Source: Sphagnum compactum
Taxonomy: Eukaryota > Bryophyta > Sphagnopsida > Sphagnales
Assembly: GCA_965153455.1 (NCBI GenBank)
Contig: OZ234494.1
Coordinates: forward strand, 27,023,354 to 27,087,353
Reading direction: 5' to 3'
Length of the DNA stretch: 64,000 bases
Of this stretch, positions 49,077 through 62,930 are shown piece after piece. The notes beneath the pieces were generated by a model. The model searched no databases. It had not been told where the DNA came from and saw only the letters and a program-made list of their open reading frames with translations. The number at the start of each line of letters is the position of its first letter. Position 1 is the first letter of the stretch. Both the position numbers and the translations under genes were made by a program.

Positions 49077-51550
49077 GAACCATCCAACACAAGAACAAAC
49101 TGTTAGTTGCTTTTTGCACATTCACAGTTTTTCTAGTAGAAGAAATAGGAAGGAAGTTAAAAAATTTATTAGTGGGTCTTTTTATAATTTTTTTAAAAAA
49201 AACTTTGAACTTCTTTCATGTTTAAATGAACTTCTTAGCAATGCAAATGGGAAACTATGTATTTCTTTCTCTTCATTTCTCTTTTTTTTATTTAATTTTA
49301 TGGGTTTGCCATCCCTCCCACTCAACTCCTTCCAGGGCTTGTTTGGGTGCATATAACATTGGGGTGCGGGGGATGTGGTTTGGTTTGATAGTTCATAGTT
49401 CACATGATGTCTATATTTTCTTTTCATTAAACATGTGAGATAGCTAGTTCCCACAAGCAGGACTAGCTCTCTCCCTTCTTTGGTTCCTACGAGATTTGCA
49501 TCTTTTGGCCTTCCTTTTTCTCGTCCATGTGATGGTTCCGGCCACCAAGTTTTTTATTGGATTTTTTTGTGATTTTAAATATGTGTTGGTTTTCACATGA
49601 TCCTCTTGTTCTCATTCAGATTTTTTTTGTTTGTGTTCACATAATGTTTTTTTTCTAGTCAATTAAAAATGTTATTTATGCAACAATTATCCATAAAGAA
49701 CAATGTTGATTTCTTTTAGTGTAATTGGAGAGCTCTATACACATGGTGCTCTTTTCTTGCACTAGTGCGTTTTTTTTTAAACAACACGGGCATTTCATTT
49801 TTCACAACACCTCACAATTTTTTTGGTGTTTTTTATCATGATATTGGTTGAGTATATATACATAATTATTAATTGATTAACTAACACAGGTCTTTATGAG
49901 CATGGGCATTATCAAAATTTCATCCACACTTGGTTTCCGTTTCATGGAGGCCCTTATTATTGTAAAGCATGTGGCCTTGGGCTTCACCCTAAACATAACT
50001 ATCGTGGTAAATGGGGGGTAGCTTCAACACATGCATTTCAAATAATCAATAATTTTGAAGAATCAACATTGAAAAATTGAATTTTTTGAATATTTGAAAA
50101 GATTTTTTATTTTTACAAAAACAATTCTTAGAAAACTTATTTTGAAAACCTTCAACATTTTTACAAATGATATATTTAGTGTCAAAACTGCCAAAGTAGT
50201 ACATCTTGGGAAAATGAAATCCAATGAAAATGAAAAATATGTTGTAGAGGAAGTTCTTGTACAAGTGCGTTCTTTCGAGGGAGGCGCACTAGAGATGGTG
50301 AGCCCGAGGATGTTCCCAAACATCAGGAGAATGCATGAGTACTAGAACCTCCCCTTATGTAAACAACTCTTTTTTATTTCCTGGCTTCTTTCCCATTTCA
50401 TAAAAATGAAATACTTCCATGGCAACATGAGAACATATAAAATTGGGGGAGCTCCCCGGCATAATGCCCTGGGGTTCTTCTGCTGCTGGAGATACTTCAA
50501 AAATACACATAGAATAAAAAGGGAGTGGTTTACAGTCATTGTTAATGGCAACTAACCACCAGAGTCACTGGGACCTATTGAAGCTCTTGAGTGTGGTGGT
50601 GATGGCAAGGACGATTCCACCTTTGTTTCTTCCCCTTCTCATTTTTCACCATACTTGCCCCGACTCAGCTCTCATAAGTGTCTATAGTAGCTCTATTGCT
50701 TCAGTTATGGAACCAGGCCCTCCACACTCTCGCACACAGATCCTTGGCCCCTTCCTTCTTCTCGCCTACTTCTTCCTTACCTTTCATCGCCTCTTGCTAC
50801 TACAGCAAAAGATTCAACGTTTTTGTCTTGTCATTGGAGGTAGTGTAGACACATCTATCACCAAGCACTTAACAATGAATCATTATAACTTTCATGTTTA
50901 TGGTTTGTTCTTTTTAGAATTTCAAACAATTATGTAATCCTTCACTTGGTGCATTCAATTTTGTAAGAATCCCTCCAATTTAATAATAAATGAGCAAAAT
51001 ATGTTTTTTCAAAGTGAAGAGGGTTGTGCCTTGATTCTTTTTATAAATGTTCAGTATGATTTTGAAGCTTAAGCTTTTCAACTATTTTTTTTGTCCTTTC
51101 ACTTTAAACAAGCTTTATAAATCTTGAGATAGTGCATCTATAGCTTTTGAAATTGTTCAAAATGAATGAGAAATGAATAAAATATAGTTGTTGTAAGTAA
51201 GGAGGTTTAGAAACAAAATTTGAGACAAAATATCATTTTTTTTTTCTTGCATTTTTGCTTTGTTCCTTTGCTTTTGTGGTTCAAAGAACATTTGTAACTC
51301 TTTGTTTTGTGCTTCCAACGACATAAAAAACCTTCAATACCATTAGAAAACGAAGAAAAACTTGAAAATGTTCGATGATAAGATACCGTTCGATGATAGA
51401 CGTGTCTACCCTAATTTCAATGTTTTTTTTCAGTTTTGAAACATAACAGCAGTTTTGACCTAACAAGTTGTTGGCACCCCCAATTTCAGCTCCTTAGTAG
51501 AGGGTCGGCATTTGAATGTAATTTTGATGACAATGGAATCTAGTTAGAGT
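49077..51550. other. AT-rich spacer, no gene
   Basis: No coding pattern is seen. Open frames at 50094-50345 and 50539-50937 contain no known motif, and the first is open on both strands. Confidence 0.5.
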
Positions 51551-51880
51551 ATTTCTAGCCATGCTCAAAATGTGATTTTGCAACAATACTTGTCACATAC
51601 AAGTTTCGTTATTTATTTTTTTCCAACCCACCAATAAGACTAAAAGTGAGATTACAAAAGGGAATAAGCTACCTACTAATAACGAACCACATGGACCAAT
51701 CATTATGATTGGCTAATAAAAAACAGGGAACAATAGTTAGATCATATTTATTACATTTTTCTTTGGCAGGTGTTGGGCTTTTCTTTGTTGGGTAATTCTT
51801 TCAAATTAGGGAGTCCTTCAAATAATGGCCCTTGATTCCAGCTCCAAAGGCGTTACCTGATGTAGGTAAAGCCCAGTATG
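51551..51880. mobile_element. Degenerate MITE related to 47710-48058, reversed
   Basis: The left end GAGTATTTCTAGCCATGCTC and the internal TACTAATAACGAACCACATG then GACCAATCATTATGATTGG match the reverse complement of the 47710-48058 element (CTACTAATAGCAAACCACCT, GACCAATCATACTGATT). The right end is poorly preserved, so its border is approximate. Confidence 0.5.
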
Positions 51881-54669
51881 ATTTTTTGCTTGGCAAATTT
51901 CTTTTAAATGGAATATTTTTTCATAAATTCTCAGTTTAAAAAAATCAAATCACCTAAAACTGACCAAAAATTATTTTCTTGCAAAGGGTGTTGCCACATG
52001 TATATCTATGGGCTATAGTTTTAAAAAGTTCCCTGAAAACATGTCGCTAATTAAGTTGAAATCTACATAGGGATGTTTATCACCTTGGCTCCATTAGGAA
52101 ATTGAAAAAAACATTGACCCAATATTGACAGAATAATTGTTCTACAATGAAAAATCAGAACACCCAATGAAGAATTGGAATTTTTCACGAAGAAACACAA
52201 TGTCTGGTAACAAACTAAAATTCCTTCCTACCTCATGACAAGCAAATTACATTTTGTAATCCCATTTGTCATGCTATTAAAAATCAACCTGGTACTTTAC
52301 AAGCCTTTTAAAAGCCTCAATTTGCAAAAATGTTGGGCCAAACCCATTTTGCTTAACCAAACCAACATGTTTTGATTCTTTTCATCCAATTTCAATTTAC
52401 AAGATCACATAGTAAGCACTATTGAAGATGATTTAAGAAACCAATTTCATAAAGGCCAACAAAATTTGATAAAATTTTGAAAAAAAGAAATAAAATTCAA
52501 AAGAAGAAGTTTTTTTTGTTTATTTGGTTTTTCTTATTTTTAAAAATTCCAATAAAAGAATTTTTTCTTGTATCCTTGTTTTTTTTTTTTTTCCCACCTT
52601 TTTTTCATGTTTTCTCTTCAAAAAAAGAAATTTTCTTTTTAAAAAATTTAAAAGTAAGAAAAATGGACAAGACTATTGAAGAATATTTTAAAAAGTTTAA
52701 TGTCTTAAATTTTCAAAAGAAGAAAAATTGTTTGTGTGTGTGTGTGTTGTTTTTAAGGTTGGAAGAAAAAGACGATTTTTTTAAATTTCTTTTTAAATTT
52801 TTAATCTTTTTAATTGTAGTAAGAAAAAGGTTTTAGGTTTTTTATTTTTTTAATTTTTAGGTTTTTTGGTTTTCTATGAGTGTGTAGGATTTGTGACAAC
52901 ATGGATGGTCAGAAAACTTATACATTTTCATTTTAACTTATACATTTAATAGATCTTTTTGTGAAACATCATTTGTTTTAAGATTTTTTCACCTACGAAA
53001 AAAGATTTAAAATAGAATGTAAATATTTGGGTTGAATCTCTCAACCTCATACTCATGTCACTCCTTATAAATTATGATCAAATTTATACGAAAAAACCAA
53101 CCCCAACCTTCAAGTGCAAATGAGTACAAACGAACCAAAATCCTTATCAACACATCAACTTTTTTGCAATTTTTGTTACATATCTCTATGTGGTGCCACT
53201 TTAATGGCATGTTAAACATGGAAAGTTACGCTTACTCAGTAATATGGATATTAAAAAATCTAAAATGCGTCAAAAAATCTTCTAATATCAAGGTTTGGTT
53301 GGAACAAAAAATGTTTAACAACTTCATTCAATGATATTACTGTCACGAAAGGCCCCTTAGTTTTCATAATACAATTTCCTTGATGCTCATTTTTTTTGTA
53401 GTAATAGGTTACTATTAGACACATATAAAAAACACTCAAATTTTCATATTTCTCCAATTTTGTGTTTATAAAAAATTAGGGTTTGTTTAAAATTCATGGG
53501 TCCTTTACAAATGTAAATGTGATACAATGTATATATTGTGTAAAAAAAAAGTTGTAGCTTATAATACAAGAAATAACACTTGAAAATTTCAACATGTTAT
53601 GGTATAATTTGAAATTGTGATCATTTTTCAAAATGAAACACAAAATATGGTAAAATCTTTACACTTTTAAAAATTCATACTTACTCAAATTTGATATTTA
53701 AAACATATGTGACACACTATGGCAACTATAAATATAATAAATAACAAGTAACAATATTCCATTTGAAAAAAATTCTTGATGAAAAAATGATTTTTTGGCA
53801 AAAAGACCCCGAAAAGGACCTTGAAAGACCATACTCCTAGTAGCAAAGTAAACGTAGTGGCTCTTTTACATGTCGTTTGGACCCCTTCATCTTTTATTGT
53901 TGTAGTATAATTTCACATTTGTATTGTTAAAGTTCAATTTTTTGAGCAATACTTACATAATATTTTGTACAATCCCCATCATGTAAGGGAGAATTTGCAA
54001 TAAAGACATACACGTCACAAAATAAATGTTGGTTTATTAAGGTTTTACTATCTTTGAAAAGCACAATGTGAACATTGCACTTTGGGATTATGTTTTCAAT
54101 TAATAATCCAGAACCAAAATTGAGTCATTTCCATCAAACCCATATATGCATGTATTGCAAAGGACAAAACCAATACTTTAACACAATACCCACATGTGGG
54201 TCATGAAAATAGGTGTTGGTTTTGAGAACCTCAAAACATTTTAAACGTGGTGGTTTAAGCCTTAGCGTTAATGTATGTATTGTACTTTCAAGTTAGATTG
54301 TCACCCAATTACTTTTAACTAAAACCAAATGATTTTCATAAGTCCCCATGTAATATACAAAACCATTTTAAGAATGCAATACCCACAACCCATAGTAGAC
54401 CATACAAACAAAAAACTATTTTTTTTAATAGCAACTAATTATGCTTTGAATTTTTAAGTTATTCAAATGAAAATAATAATGAATGGAAGACTTTAACCCT
54501 AGAATTTAGAGTTAATCAACCCAAATAAATAAATACATAAAACCTTAAACATTCATAATGGTAAATACCATAAACCTTAACAACCATACAACAATATCTA
54601 AATGCAAAACAAAATAGTTTTATAGTAGGTGGGTGAGTGGGTAGTTAAGTAGGGAGGTTAGTATAGAAG
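51881..54669. other. AT-rich spacer, no gene
   Basis: Homopolymer-rich DNA. The T-run stretch 52470-52860 gives a 119-codon frame of Phe, Lys and Leu that reflects composition only. Confidence 0.5.
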
Positions 54670-55330
54670 TTTTGCTAAAAGGAAAAGGTTTGCCAAAAAG
54701 TTTTGGCAAAAAATAGAAAACTTTGGTTTAAAAGTCAAGATTTAGTCAAAAAGTAAAAAGGTTTTGCCCAAAGGTAAAAGTTTAACCAACAATAAAGATG
54801 CTTTGTTGAAAGGAATAAGCTTTAATTTAAAAGTAAAAAGGTTTTGCTGAAAGGTAAAAGTTTAACCAAGAAGCATACAAGTTTTATAGAAATTTAATTA
54901 GGAAGTAAAAATGTTTTGCCAAGATGTAAAGGTTTATCCAAAAAGAAATAAAGGAAACATAAAAGTTTTGTCAAAAAGTAGAAGTTTAACTAGGAAATAG
55001 AAAATTTTTGCGAAGATGTAAAGGTTTATCCAAGAATAAATAAAGATTTTATCAAAATGTAAAAGCTTAACCAAAAAACAAATTATTTTTTATGAAAGAT
55101 AAAGGTTTAACCAAGAAAATAGAAAGTCTATTCTTTTGAAAGGTAAAGGTTTAATTAGAAATAAAAAAGTTTTGCCAATAGGTAAAGGTTTTGCTAATAA
55201 AATATAAAGGTTTTACCAAGATGTAAAGGTTTAGTCAAGAAATGAGATTTTATCAAAAAATAAAAGTTTACTTAAAAACACATAAATGTTTAGCCAAGAA
55301 AAGATAGAGGTTTTGTTGACATGTAGAGAT
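54670..55330. repeat. Degenerate AT-rich tandem array, unit about 40-45 bp
   Basis: The words AAAGGTTTTGCCAA and AAAGTTTAACCAAGAA alternate some fifteen times over 650 bp with drift in length and sequence. It looks like an old minisatellite. No frame is open through it. Confidence 0.7.
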
Positions 55331-56792
55331 TTAATAAATTAAAAAAAAGTAAATACAACAAAACATGTATATGAAAAAGGCAAGGAAAGGAACCCATCCA
55401 CAAGAAGTACAAGGCGAATAAATGCACCAAAACACATATCATAAAACACAACAATTGGGACACCATTAATACACAAATAAAATAAAAGACCATAAATTTT
55501 TAAAATGTTTTTGCCACAAATTAGCTAACAACAAAGGTGCACTTATTGTGATGTGTGGAAAAGATGAGGAATGTTTCCCAAACACAATACCACACTAAAG
55601 AATCGCAATGGCTTACACACTCTACAGGCTATGGACACATGTTGCTAATAATAAGAAATAAGGAACACAAGAATTGAAAAAAACCATACATGAAAGATTG
55701 TTAGATGAAAGACATGGTGAACATGCCAAAATGAAAATAAATGTTTCAAGGTTTAAAATAACCTCTATTTTTAGATGGAAATCATCAACAAAAGGGGGAG
55801 GTCATTGTTTCATCAAATGGGACCATTGGAATGTTCGAACCCAATGCATACATTGTTCAAATGTATGTTCCTACATGTGCAAATGCAATTGAGTGATATA
55901 GTCATGCACATGGAGGTGGAAAATGATCCAAAACCATCTCCAAAATCCCCATGAAGTTAAAGCTTGGGCTATAATTGTGTGTTCCTCTTATAATGTCTAC
56001 CAATTGCTTGTTATGTATCAACAAAGGTGGGTTCAAGTTCTTGGTGGGCTTTTTCACCAACTCATGGAAGAAAAAACAAACACCAAGGAAGGAAAAATAA
56101 AAATGCATGCCAAATTGCAATGTTGGATGGGTCAATGGCCACAAAAGCTAAATGAATACACAAGGCATGTTGAACATCAATAAGAAAAAATATGAAATAT
56201 GATGGTATGAATAGGGGCATGGTAAATTTAGATGGAGAACATCAATGATACTTACAAATGATATTCATGCCGAAGTAGAAAAAGGGGTAATTCAATAGTG
56301 CTTGAAGCATTGTAACCATACGAGAACATGTGGGACACGGAACACAAAAACATGAAGGGGGACCCCATTGTAAACACTAATGGATGAGGAGTAATTCATG
56401 GCTAATGTAACAAATGAAAGATAAGGTGCGATGATTTACTACATGTAGGTGAAGAAACTAGTTGATGCAAAGTAAAAGGGATGAAAATGATATAGTGATG
56501 AAATAAAATTAAATCACAATAATCCATGGGGGCCATCTTGACATCAAACTTCAGTTATGATGTTTGTTATTGCTTTGGGGTCAATAAAAATGTGAGGTTT
56601 AACATTTTGAACAACATTCAAATCACTCCAGTTGGCCGAAATCCTAACCTTCATCTCACTTAACCCCAACCTTAAAATGTAAACCCTAAGTTAACTATGC
56701 ACTAGTAAGGATGATGCAAAATTCTTTTGATTCCATGTATTTTCTTATGTTCCTTCCCTTGATTCATGGGAAGGCAACTAAAGTACTTCTTA
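55331..56792. other. Spacer, no gene
   Basis: Moderately AT-rich. The opposing open frames at 55923-56183 (+) and 55902-56144 (-) overlap and neither shows a domain. Confidence 0.5.
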
Positions 56793-57697
56793 GGGGCCAC
56801 TTTACACAAAGGTCCAAGGACCAAAAGCTTAGGGACCAATTTGAAGCAAATTGAACCTTGAATTGGACCTTTCTTCACATCAAAAAAACATTTTTTCCTA
56901 AGGTATGACGATTGTGTCTAAAGGCTTGGGGTTTAATTCAAAGGTCCAATATCAAAAAATGCAATTGACATGTGAAAAGATTAAATTAACCTTTGGTTTT
57001 TTTTTTTCCTTCCTTTTTTTCATGGTTTTTCTTTGTTCTCTATTTTTATTCTTCTTTTTTATTCTTACTACACACAATATCTGAACACATGGACAACCTA
57101 CCACACTTGTATTTTTTTCCTAAGTGTTTTTTTGGAATGGGAATTAATTTAAACATCTCTAGTAAATTCAAATTGTTTTCCACTTGTGAAAATTGATGCT
57201 TCAACCCTTCACTTTCTACCCCACCTTTCGATTCACCTTCGTTTCGTGCACTTGGAAAGGCTGAAAATGCATTCTTTCTAACAACCACCTTGTAAAGATC
57301 CATAAAACCAACCATGTCAAATCTAAATTGGTGAAAAATGGGAGAGCTGCAACAATATCTTCAATCCATAGCCTATCTTTCATTTTCACATAATTTGAGC
57401 AACAAAGGTAAAAAAAACAATGAAATAAAAAAGAAAAAAACTCAAGAAATGAGCGACATTGGATCCTAGTTTACACTTTGGTTCTCCAAACCATGAACTC
57501 TCCTTTAAGCTCTTTTTTTTGGGTTTGAACCAATTGGTTTTCCTCCAAAATGATGTCATATAAGCTAAATCACAATTTAATTTATATTGATCTTGTATCA
57601 TCGATTAAAGGCCTTAGGACCAATTTAAAGCTCTTGACCAACAGGAATGTTTGATTTCATTGGACCTTACTCCTTGGACCCTTGTCTAAGGTGGGCC
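56793..57697. mobile_element. Larger relative of the 48741 MITE, about 905 bp
   Basis: The left end GGGGCCACTTTACACAAAGG and the reversed right end GGCCCACCTTAGACAAGGGT are inverted repeats. It shares GGGACCAATTTGAAGCAAAT and the GGACCAATTTAAAGCTC stretch with the 48741 element. About 500 bp of extra T-rich sequence (56900-57440) lies inside. The flanks are TTA on the left and TAA on the right, so the target duplication is imperfect or mutated. Confidence 0.65.
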
Positions 57698-57719
57698 TAA
57701 GTTACACAAGACAAAACAC

Positions 57720-58060
57720 AAGACCTTAAATTGTTGGAAGATTGGGTGGAAGTTGGTAAGTAAGGTCAAGATGTAAGTCAATAAAATAACTAGGTCGGTA
57801 GGGTAACTAAGTGAGAGGATAACAGGGAGATCAGGGTTGAGAAAAAAAAAACAGAATGTGACCGGTGCATTGGTGGGTGCTGGTTTACTCTGGCCACTAT
57901 TGTGCCATGTGTTGGCATGCATGCATGCATGGTGCCCACATTCTGGCTTGGCTTCTTCATTACAACATTTCTAAGACGGGAAAGCAACCCCAAAAGTTCA
58001 ATTTCTTTTCCTTATGTGGTGGGCATCATTAATTGGCGCATCACAAAAAAAAATTAAAAA
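57720..58060. repeat. Dispersed TAGG-rich repeat, partner of 1000-1680
   Basis: GTAAGTCAATAAAATAACTA, GGTCGGTAGGGTAACTA, then an A-run and GGTGCATTGGTGGGTGCTG reproduce the order seen at 1200-1510. ATGCATGCATGCATGG follows at about 57919. Confidence 0.5.
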
Positions 58061-59698
58061 TTAAAAAATTAAATAAAAATTAAATAAAATCAAGCCAGGA
58101 AAGGCAAAGTCAGGAAAAGACAGGGTCAGTACCCCGAGTTTGGTCATACACAGGGTGAGATTCAAAAAAAACCTCCAAAATAAGTACATTAGCATTCAAC
58201 GGGGGGTGAAACTCTGGAAACTTTTGATGGTTTCCTGAGTTTCACCCTATCTTTTCTTTTTTCCTGAGCGCCTCCATTGCTGCTACGTAGATGATATATC
58301 ACTCCTCCTACCTGTACAGCTACTATAGTTCCTCTCCAACCTTGTGCATTAAATGCTGAGATTCAGCATTTCATATTGAGATTTAATAAAATTTCCTTAC
58401 TTTGCGGATACCACTAAAAGAGGGGTTAGTGGGGGTGCAAGGAGGCCCAAAGACAGGGTGAAGACAGGGTAACTTTACAGATAACTCTAATTATATCTAT
58501 TATGGAACTGCTGGTCCCACCCTGCCCCCACAACTAGTTCATATGAGTCACACTAAATAGACATAGATGGTATAATTTTTCTTTTTCAACATCTGTCCTC
58601 AAAAGCATGGCTTCTATGAAGTTGCCATGTTTCTTTGCCTCAAGTTACTCCAAGTTTTGTACCATGGAATGGGCCAGGGCCACTTACAAATGTCGCAAAA
58701 CCCAATAAGGCCACTCCCCCAATTAGGTGGTAATGGGTTCATCCACTCGGGCTGCATATGACCAGCATATGACACCTCTCCCACCTAAACCCTAAAAGAT
58801 TTTGACACCAAAATGATAGAATTTGGACATTACTATAACATAAATGGGGGCATAAGTTATAACATGTGTCGAGCTCTTCCCTCCCTCCCCTCCCCTCCCC
58901 CACTCAAGGAAGTAAATAAAATACAACAAATAAATGTAGTTTATGTCTTCCTATAGATGATAGCCACTTTTACAAACAAAAATTCCTACTTTTGCCGTGC
59001 AATCTTGGTGTACGATTTGTGAAATGTGTTCGTGCCTACCCCTCTCTCTTGCGTTGTTTTTACACAAACTTTTTTTTTTTTTTTTTTTTTTAAATGTCTC
59101 ATGTCTCCAAGGCCAAAATGACCAATGAAAGGATGAAACGTGTCTCAATTTTGATAGCTTAGAGTTTAGATATGTTCAACAAGGATAGAATAAAAAAATT
59201 ATAACTAATTCAAAAGTCGAAATTAATTTTTATCATTCGTCGATGACAATAATTAATATTTATGAATATACTATTGTACCTTGAAAGTTGATTTGGCATC
59301 ATGCTTGCACACAATCTATTTAAAATGATGTTAACCAACCACCAAGATCTTAAGGTGCACATTTTGGCTACACGAACCTCAAAGTAGCACAATAGCTGAA
59401 GCTTAGGAGTCATTGGATGCACATAAGTAGAGGTGCACAAATGCTAAGACACGTAGTAAAAAATATATATATAAAAAAATAAGAATAGTGAGACACAATA
59501 GTTACAAGGTACATAATACATATTATCATGACTATGAGACTTTGACAATTGGTAACACAAACAAGGAAGGAGGAAAACACTACCATAATACCTTTATAGA
59601 CTTTTGCACAAATTATATATATATATATATATATATAATTTTTATATTTTTTGTTGAAATTTTTAGGGGGAAAAATATTAAATTTTTAAAAAAAAAAT

Positions 59699-59729
<31 letters not shown>

Positions 59730-62320
59730 TGAAATTCTTGAAAATTCAATCAAGGTGGTCAGACTTCAACCCACGCCCTATCCAACAAAGTAACATAAAC
59801 TTTTTTAATAAGTCTAACCAAAAGTATAACATGAAATTTGTGAGAAATTAAGTGATTTATTATATTTAGTTCTTATATTGTCAAAAAAATTTAAATCAAA
59901 AACTAAAGTGTCAAATAAAAAATTTCAAATCATATTAATCATCTGACACATTAATGCCAAAGCCTCCAAGATATTACGATAATATAACCCTATTAATAAA
60001 CATTGGAAATGGGATTTTAAGTGTGAAGTTGTATGTGTGTAGTTAGTGGGTTTATGAGTAAAAAATTTCAATTATTATCCTAATTTTTCATATATGTATT
60101 ATTTGTAAATATCGTCTTTATTCCAATCTAGTGTTCTATGATGTAAGAGAGAGGTTTAGCAATTCAATATTGCTACAATGTTCTTGATGTTCACCACTTC
60201 TCAAAACACTTGAACAAGTTCTATTCATCAACCAATTGTTGAATTAATTTGAAACCCTTTAGATCCATAAGAAGAAGATTTGTCAAAATAATAACATGAT
60301 TAAAAAAAACATGATAAATTTCAAGTAGTTGTGTATCAATTGTTACGTATTTTAATAAATTGCTTAATGTTTTGCAAATAAGGGTTAGTTAGGGTGATGT
60401 CCTACAAGGAACGACATGCTTCAATTCTAGGGTTTGATTGAACAAAACTCGGAAGGTCATCATCATATGTAGAGTCTCTCAACATGTATGTATCCATAAT
60501 ATTTAGGGTTACGGACCCTAAATAATACATTATGGGACTTTGCCTAAAGTTCTATGTAATCCTTTTTTTAAACCGACACATGTTTAGGACAAAAAAACAC
60601 TTTCAAGGGGGTGTTTGTGGTCATGACGCAATAATGCCTACGAGCAATTAAATGGCATTCGTTAAACCCTTCCACCTGCCCCTATTGCCCCATTTCCCAA
60701 AATAGGTGACAAACAAAAGGAATTGCATGATAAGTAGCCAAACGACACGGAACTCCCTTCCCCACACCAGCCCAAGTGAAAATAACTTCCTCAATGTTCC
60801 GGGCCACCGTGAAACCAGCACCCCACCAGCACACCATGAAGGATGAATATGGTAAGTAGTCAGGAAACAGTTTTCTGTTGGGTTTCAGTTCCCCATCTAA
60901 CCATGCTCAGTTGCTTCTTTTTTCCTACCTACCTACCTACCTACCTACCTACCTACTAAGTACCCACAAGTGGGTTGTTAGTAGGTAGGTAGTAAAAACA
61001 TCCCTTACCTATGCATAAACCATCTACTTACCTAGTAATTACCTATTTTCCTACCTATCAACCTATATATGAGACCTATTTTCCTACCTATCAACCTATA
61101 TATGAGACCTATTTCTTATAGAATTGATTATCAAGGTGAAACCAACTATAAACTCCAGTTGTGGTTCATCCGCAACCGAGTAATAAATAATGGGCATCTA
61201 GTGGATGGTGCACTTGTGGTTGGCTGTTATCATCCTTACCTCTTCTTTCTCCACTGTTTCATCCAAAACTGAATGATAAGGGAAGCCATGAACCAACATT
61301 TGTCAAGGTTTTGGCTCAAAGTCAGAACCAATCTGTGGATGACAAGTGTAGACCTTGACAATTCTAACCATGGTTAAAGAGAAGCCAGGATACAAAATGG
61401 CCAAAGGATCAATCCCAGAGGGAGGGAGCAAGCAATGAGCACCGGACGACCCAAGAGAAGGTGAATTCCAAGACTCCCATGAGACTCCAATAGGGGATGT
61501 AAAGATGCTAACTAAAGGTGAAACAAGGATGCCCATGAGCCATTTGAGTGGGGGAAGTTTGAAAATCCATCCATTGGATGGAATCATCCATGCGGCGCCT
61601 CTTTTGAGAGGGGGGGACCCTTAATGGGCACCTTTGTGAAGGAAGAAGGGTTCTCCACCCTAACCTTCGTCTTTAGGGGTTTTCTTTTAATCAAATTTAT
61701 TTTGCATTCAAACTACCTAACCAAGTTATATATGTGGTTAATTAACTCCCCGTTGTTTCGGTGAAAATGGTTATATTCGACATAACTTAGAGAAAAATTC
61801 AAAGCTAGAACGAACCATGAAATTCACCGTTTTTTGCTTGGAAGGTGGACAAACCGACCAGACCGACTACGGCTAACATTGACATGGTGTATTCCATCCG
61901 TTAGCCCCAAAACACTCAATCGGTGGGGCTAATGAAATCCCTAAATAGGCCAAAGAGATGAGTAACTAAAAAAATCCTACCCAAATCAAACTGAACCAAA
62001 AATTTAGGGACAAAGGGGCAAAAGGAGGGGTGGGGGAAGGGGGGGTTGGGAGAGGGGTGAGCAAGAAAGAGAGTTGGAGGTTTGTCAAATGGAATGCCAA
62101 TTTGGTACACTCCAAATTTACACCAAGTGCAAAGTGCAAAACCCAAAAGAAAGCAACAAAAAAAAAAGACATCAAGAACCAAAGAAAGCCATGAAGAAGA
62201 CCATGTACCCCCAAAACACCACCCCCGAAATATAGCAAAAACAACCCAACCACTAAATCTAGCAGGACTCTCAAGGCTAATATGCTAAGGAGGTATATAA
62301 GTAAAGAGAATGTAAAAGCT
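58061..62320. other. Repeat-rich spacer, no recognised gene
   Basis: Contents are a diverged repeat at 58230-58500, a run of about 22 T (59070-59091), an (AT)n microsatellite (59614-59637), a (TG)n microsatellite (59705-59729), TAGG/CCTA tracts at 60924-61090, and G-rich stretches near 62020-62060. A 94-codon minus frame at 61303-61587 has no known motif. Confidence 0.5.
60924..61111. repeat. (CTAC)n run, hairpin and 35-bp duplication
   Basis: Eight CTAC-type units (60924-60956) are followed by TACCCACAAGTGGGTTGTTA and GTAGGTAGGTAG, which can fold back. Then ACCTATTTTCCTACCTATCA with CCTATATATGAG occurs twice in tandem with a period of about 35 bp (61041-61111). Confidence 0.8.
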
Positions 62321-62325
62321 GAGGT

Positions 62326-62360
62326 TAAAACCCTAAACCCTAAACCCTAAAAACCCTAAG
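62326..62360. repeat. Short CCCTAAA telomere-type run
   Basis: AAACCCTAAACCCTAAACCC is followed by TAAAAACCCTAAG. Plant telomere units are CCCTAAA, and short copies (telo boxes) are also common near transcription starts of plant housekeeping genes. The GC-richer, gene-like DNA just downstream favours the second reading. Confidence 0.7.
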
Positions 62361-62930
62361 GTGAAGAAAAGGTTAAAGCTAAGGTTAAGGGAAAGGTACA
62401 ACTAAGGTTAAGCTGAGGTTAAGGAAAGGGTGAAGAAGCTAAGGTTTCGTTGCGTTGTAGTTTCGTAGTTTCCTCGCAGCCACCGCTTGCTAGCCACTTC
62501 TGCCGCCGAAGCTCGCCCGAAGAAGAGCGGCGCACACGGCTTTGTGCCGGCCTGGTCTCTAGGATCTTCTCCTTCTCCTTTTTCCTTGCTCCTTGCAGGA
62601 GTGCAATTATTGTATAATAGAGCTTCCCGACGCCAGTTTCGAACTTTGGTATTTGTTTTCTCAATTCCTCCAGCTTTTGGATCTGTGGGCAGCAGGATCG
62701 TGGTTGGGTCGTGTCGGGATCTTCCGGTGTTGTTCTTGTTGCGTAGTAATTTACTGACAAGTCGGGGGGGGTGGGGCACTTACATACAATTGGGTATGAG
62801 TTGTCGAGAGCTAGGTTGAAGTCGGTTTGACAAAACCGCACACCCTCGCCCCAACTCTATGACTGATCCATCTCTCGGGGAAAGTCTGGACTGGGATTTT
62901 TCTTTATTTATGCTTTGTGTGAGAGCTTAG

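Noticed and set aside
52477-52836. 119-codon Phe/Lys-rich frame
   Set aside because: It comes from homopolymeric T and A runs. No start context or domain.
60924-60956. CRISPR-like or satellite array at the CTAC run
   Set aside because: It is a plain tetranucleotide microsatellite without spacers.
61303-61587. 94-codon minus-strand frame in a GC-richer stretch
   Set aside because: No motif recognised, no paralogue in the window and no promoter or splice signals, so I do not call a gene.
62408-62841. Minus-strand frames of 123 and 140 codons at the right-edge gene start
   Set aside because: They overlap each other and lie opposite the probable 5' UTR and its acceptor site. GC-rich DNA keeps several frames open by chance.
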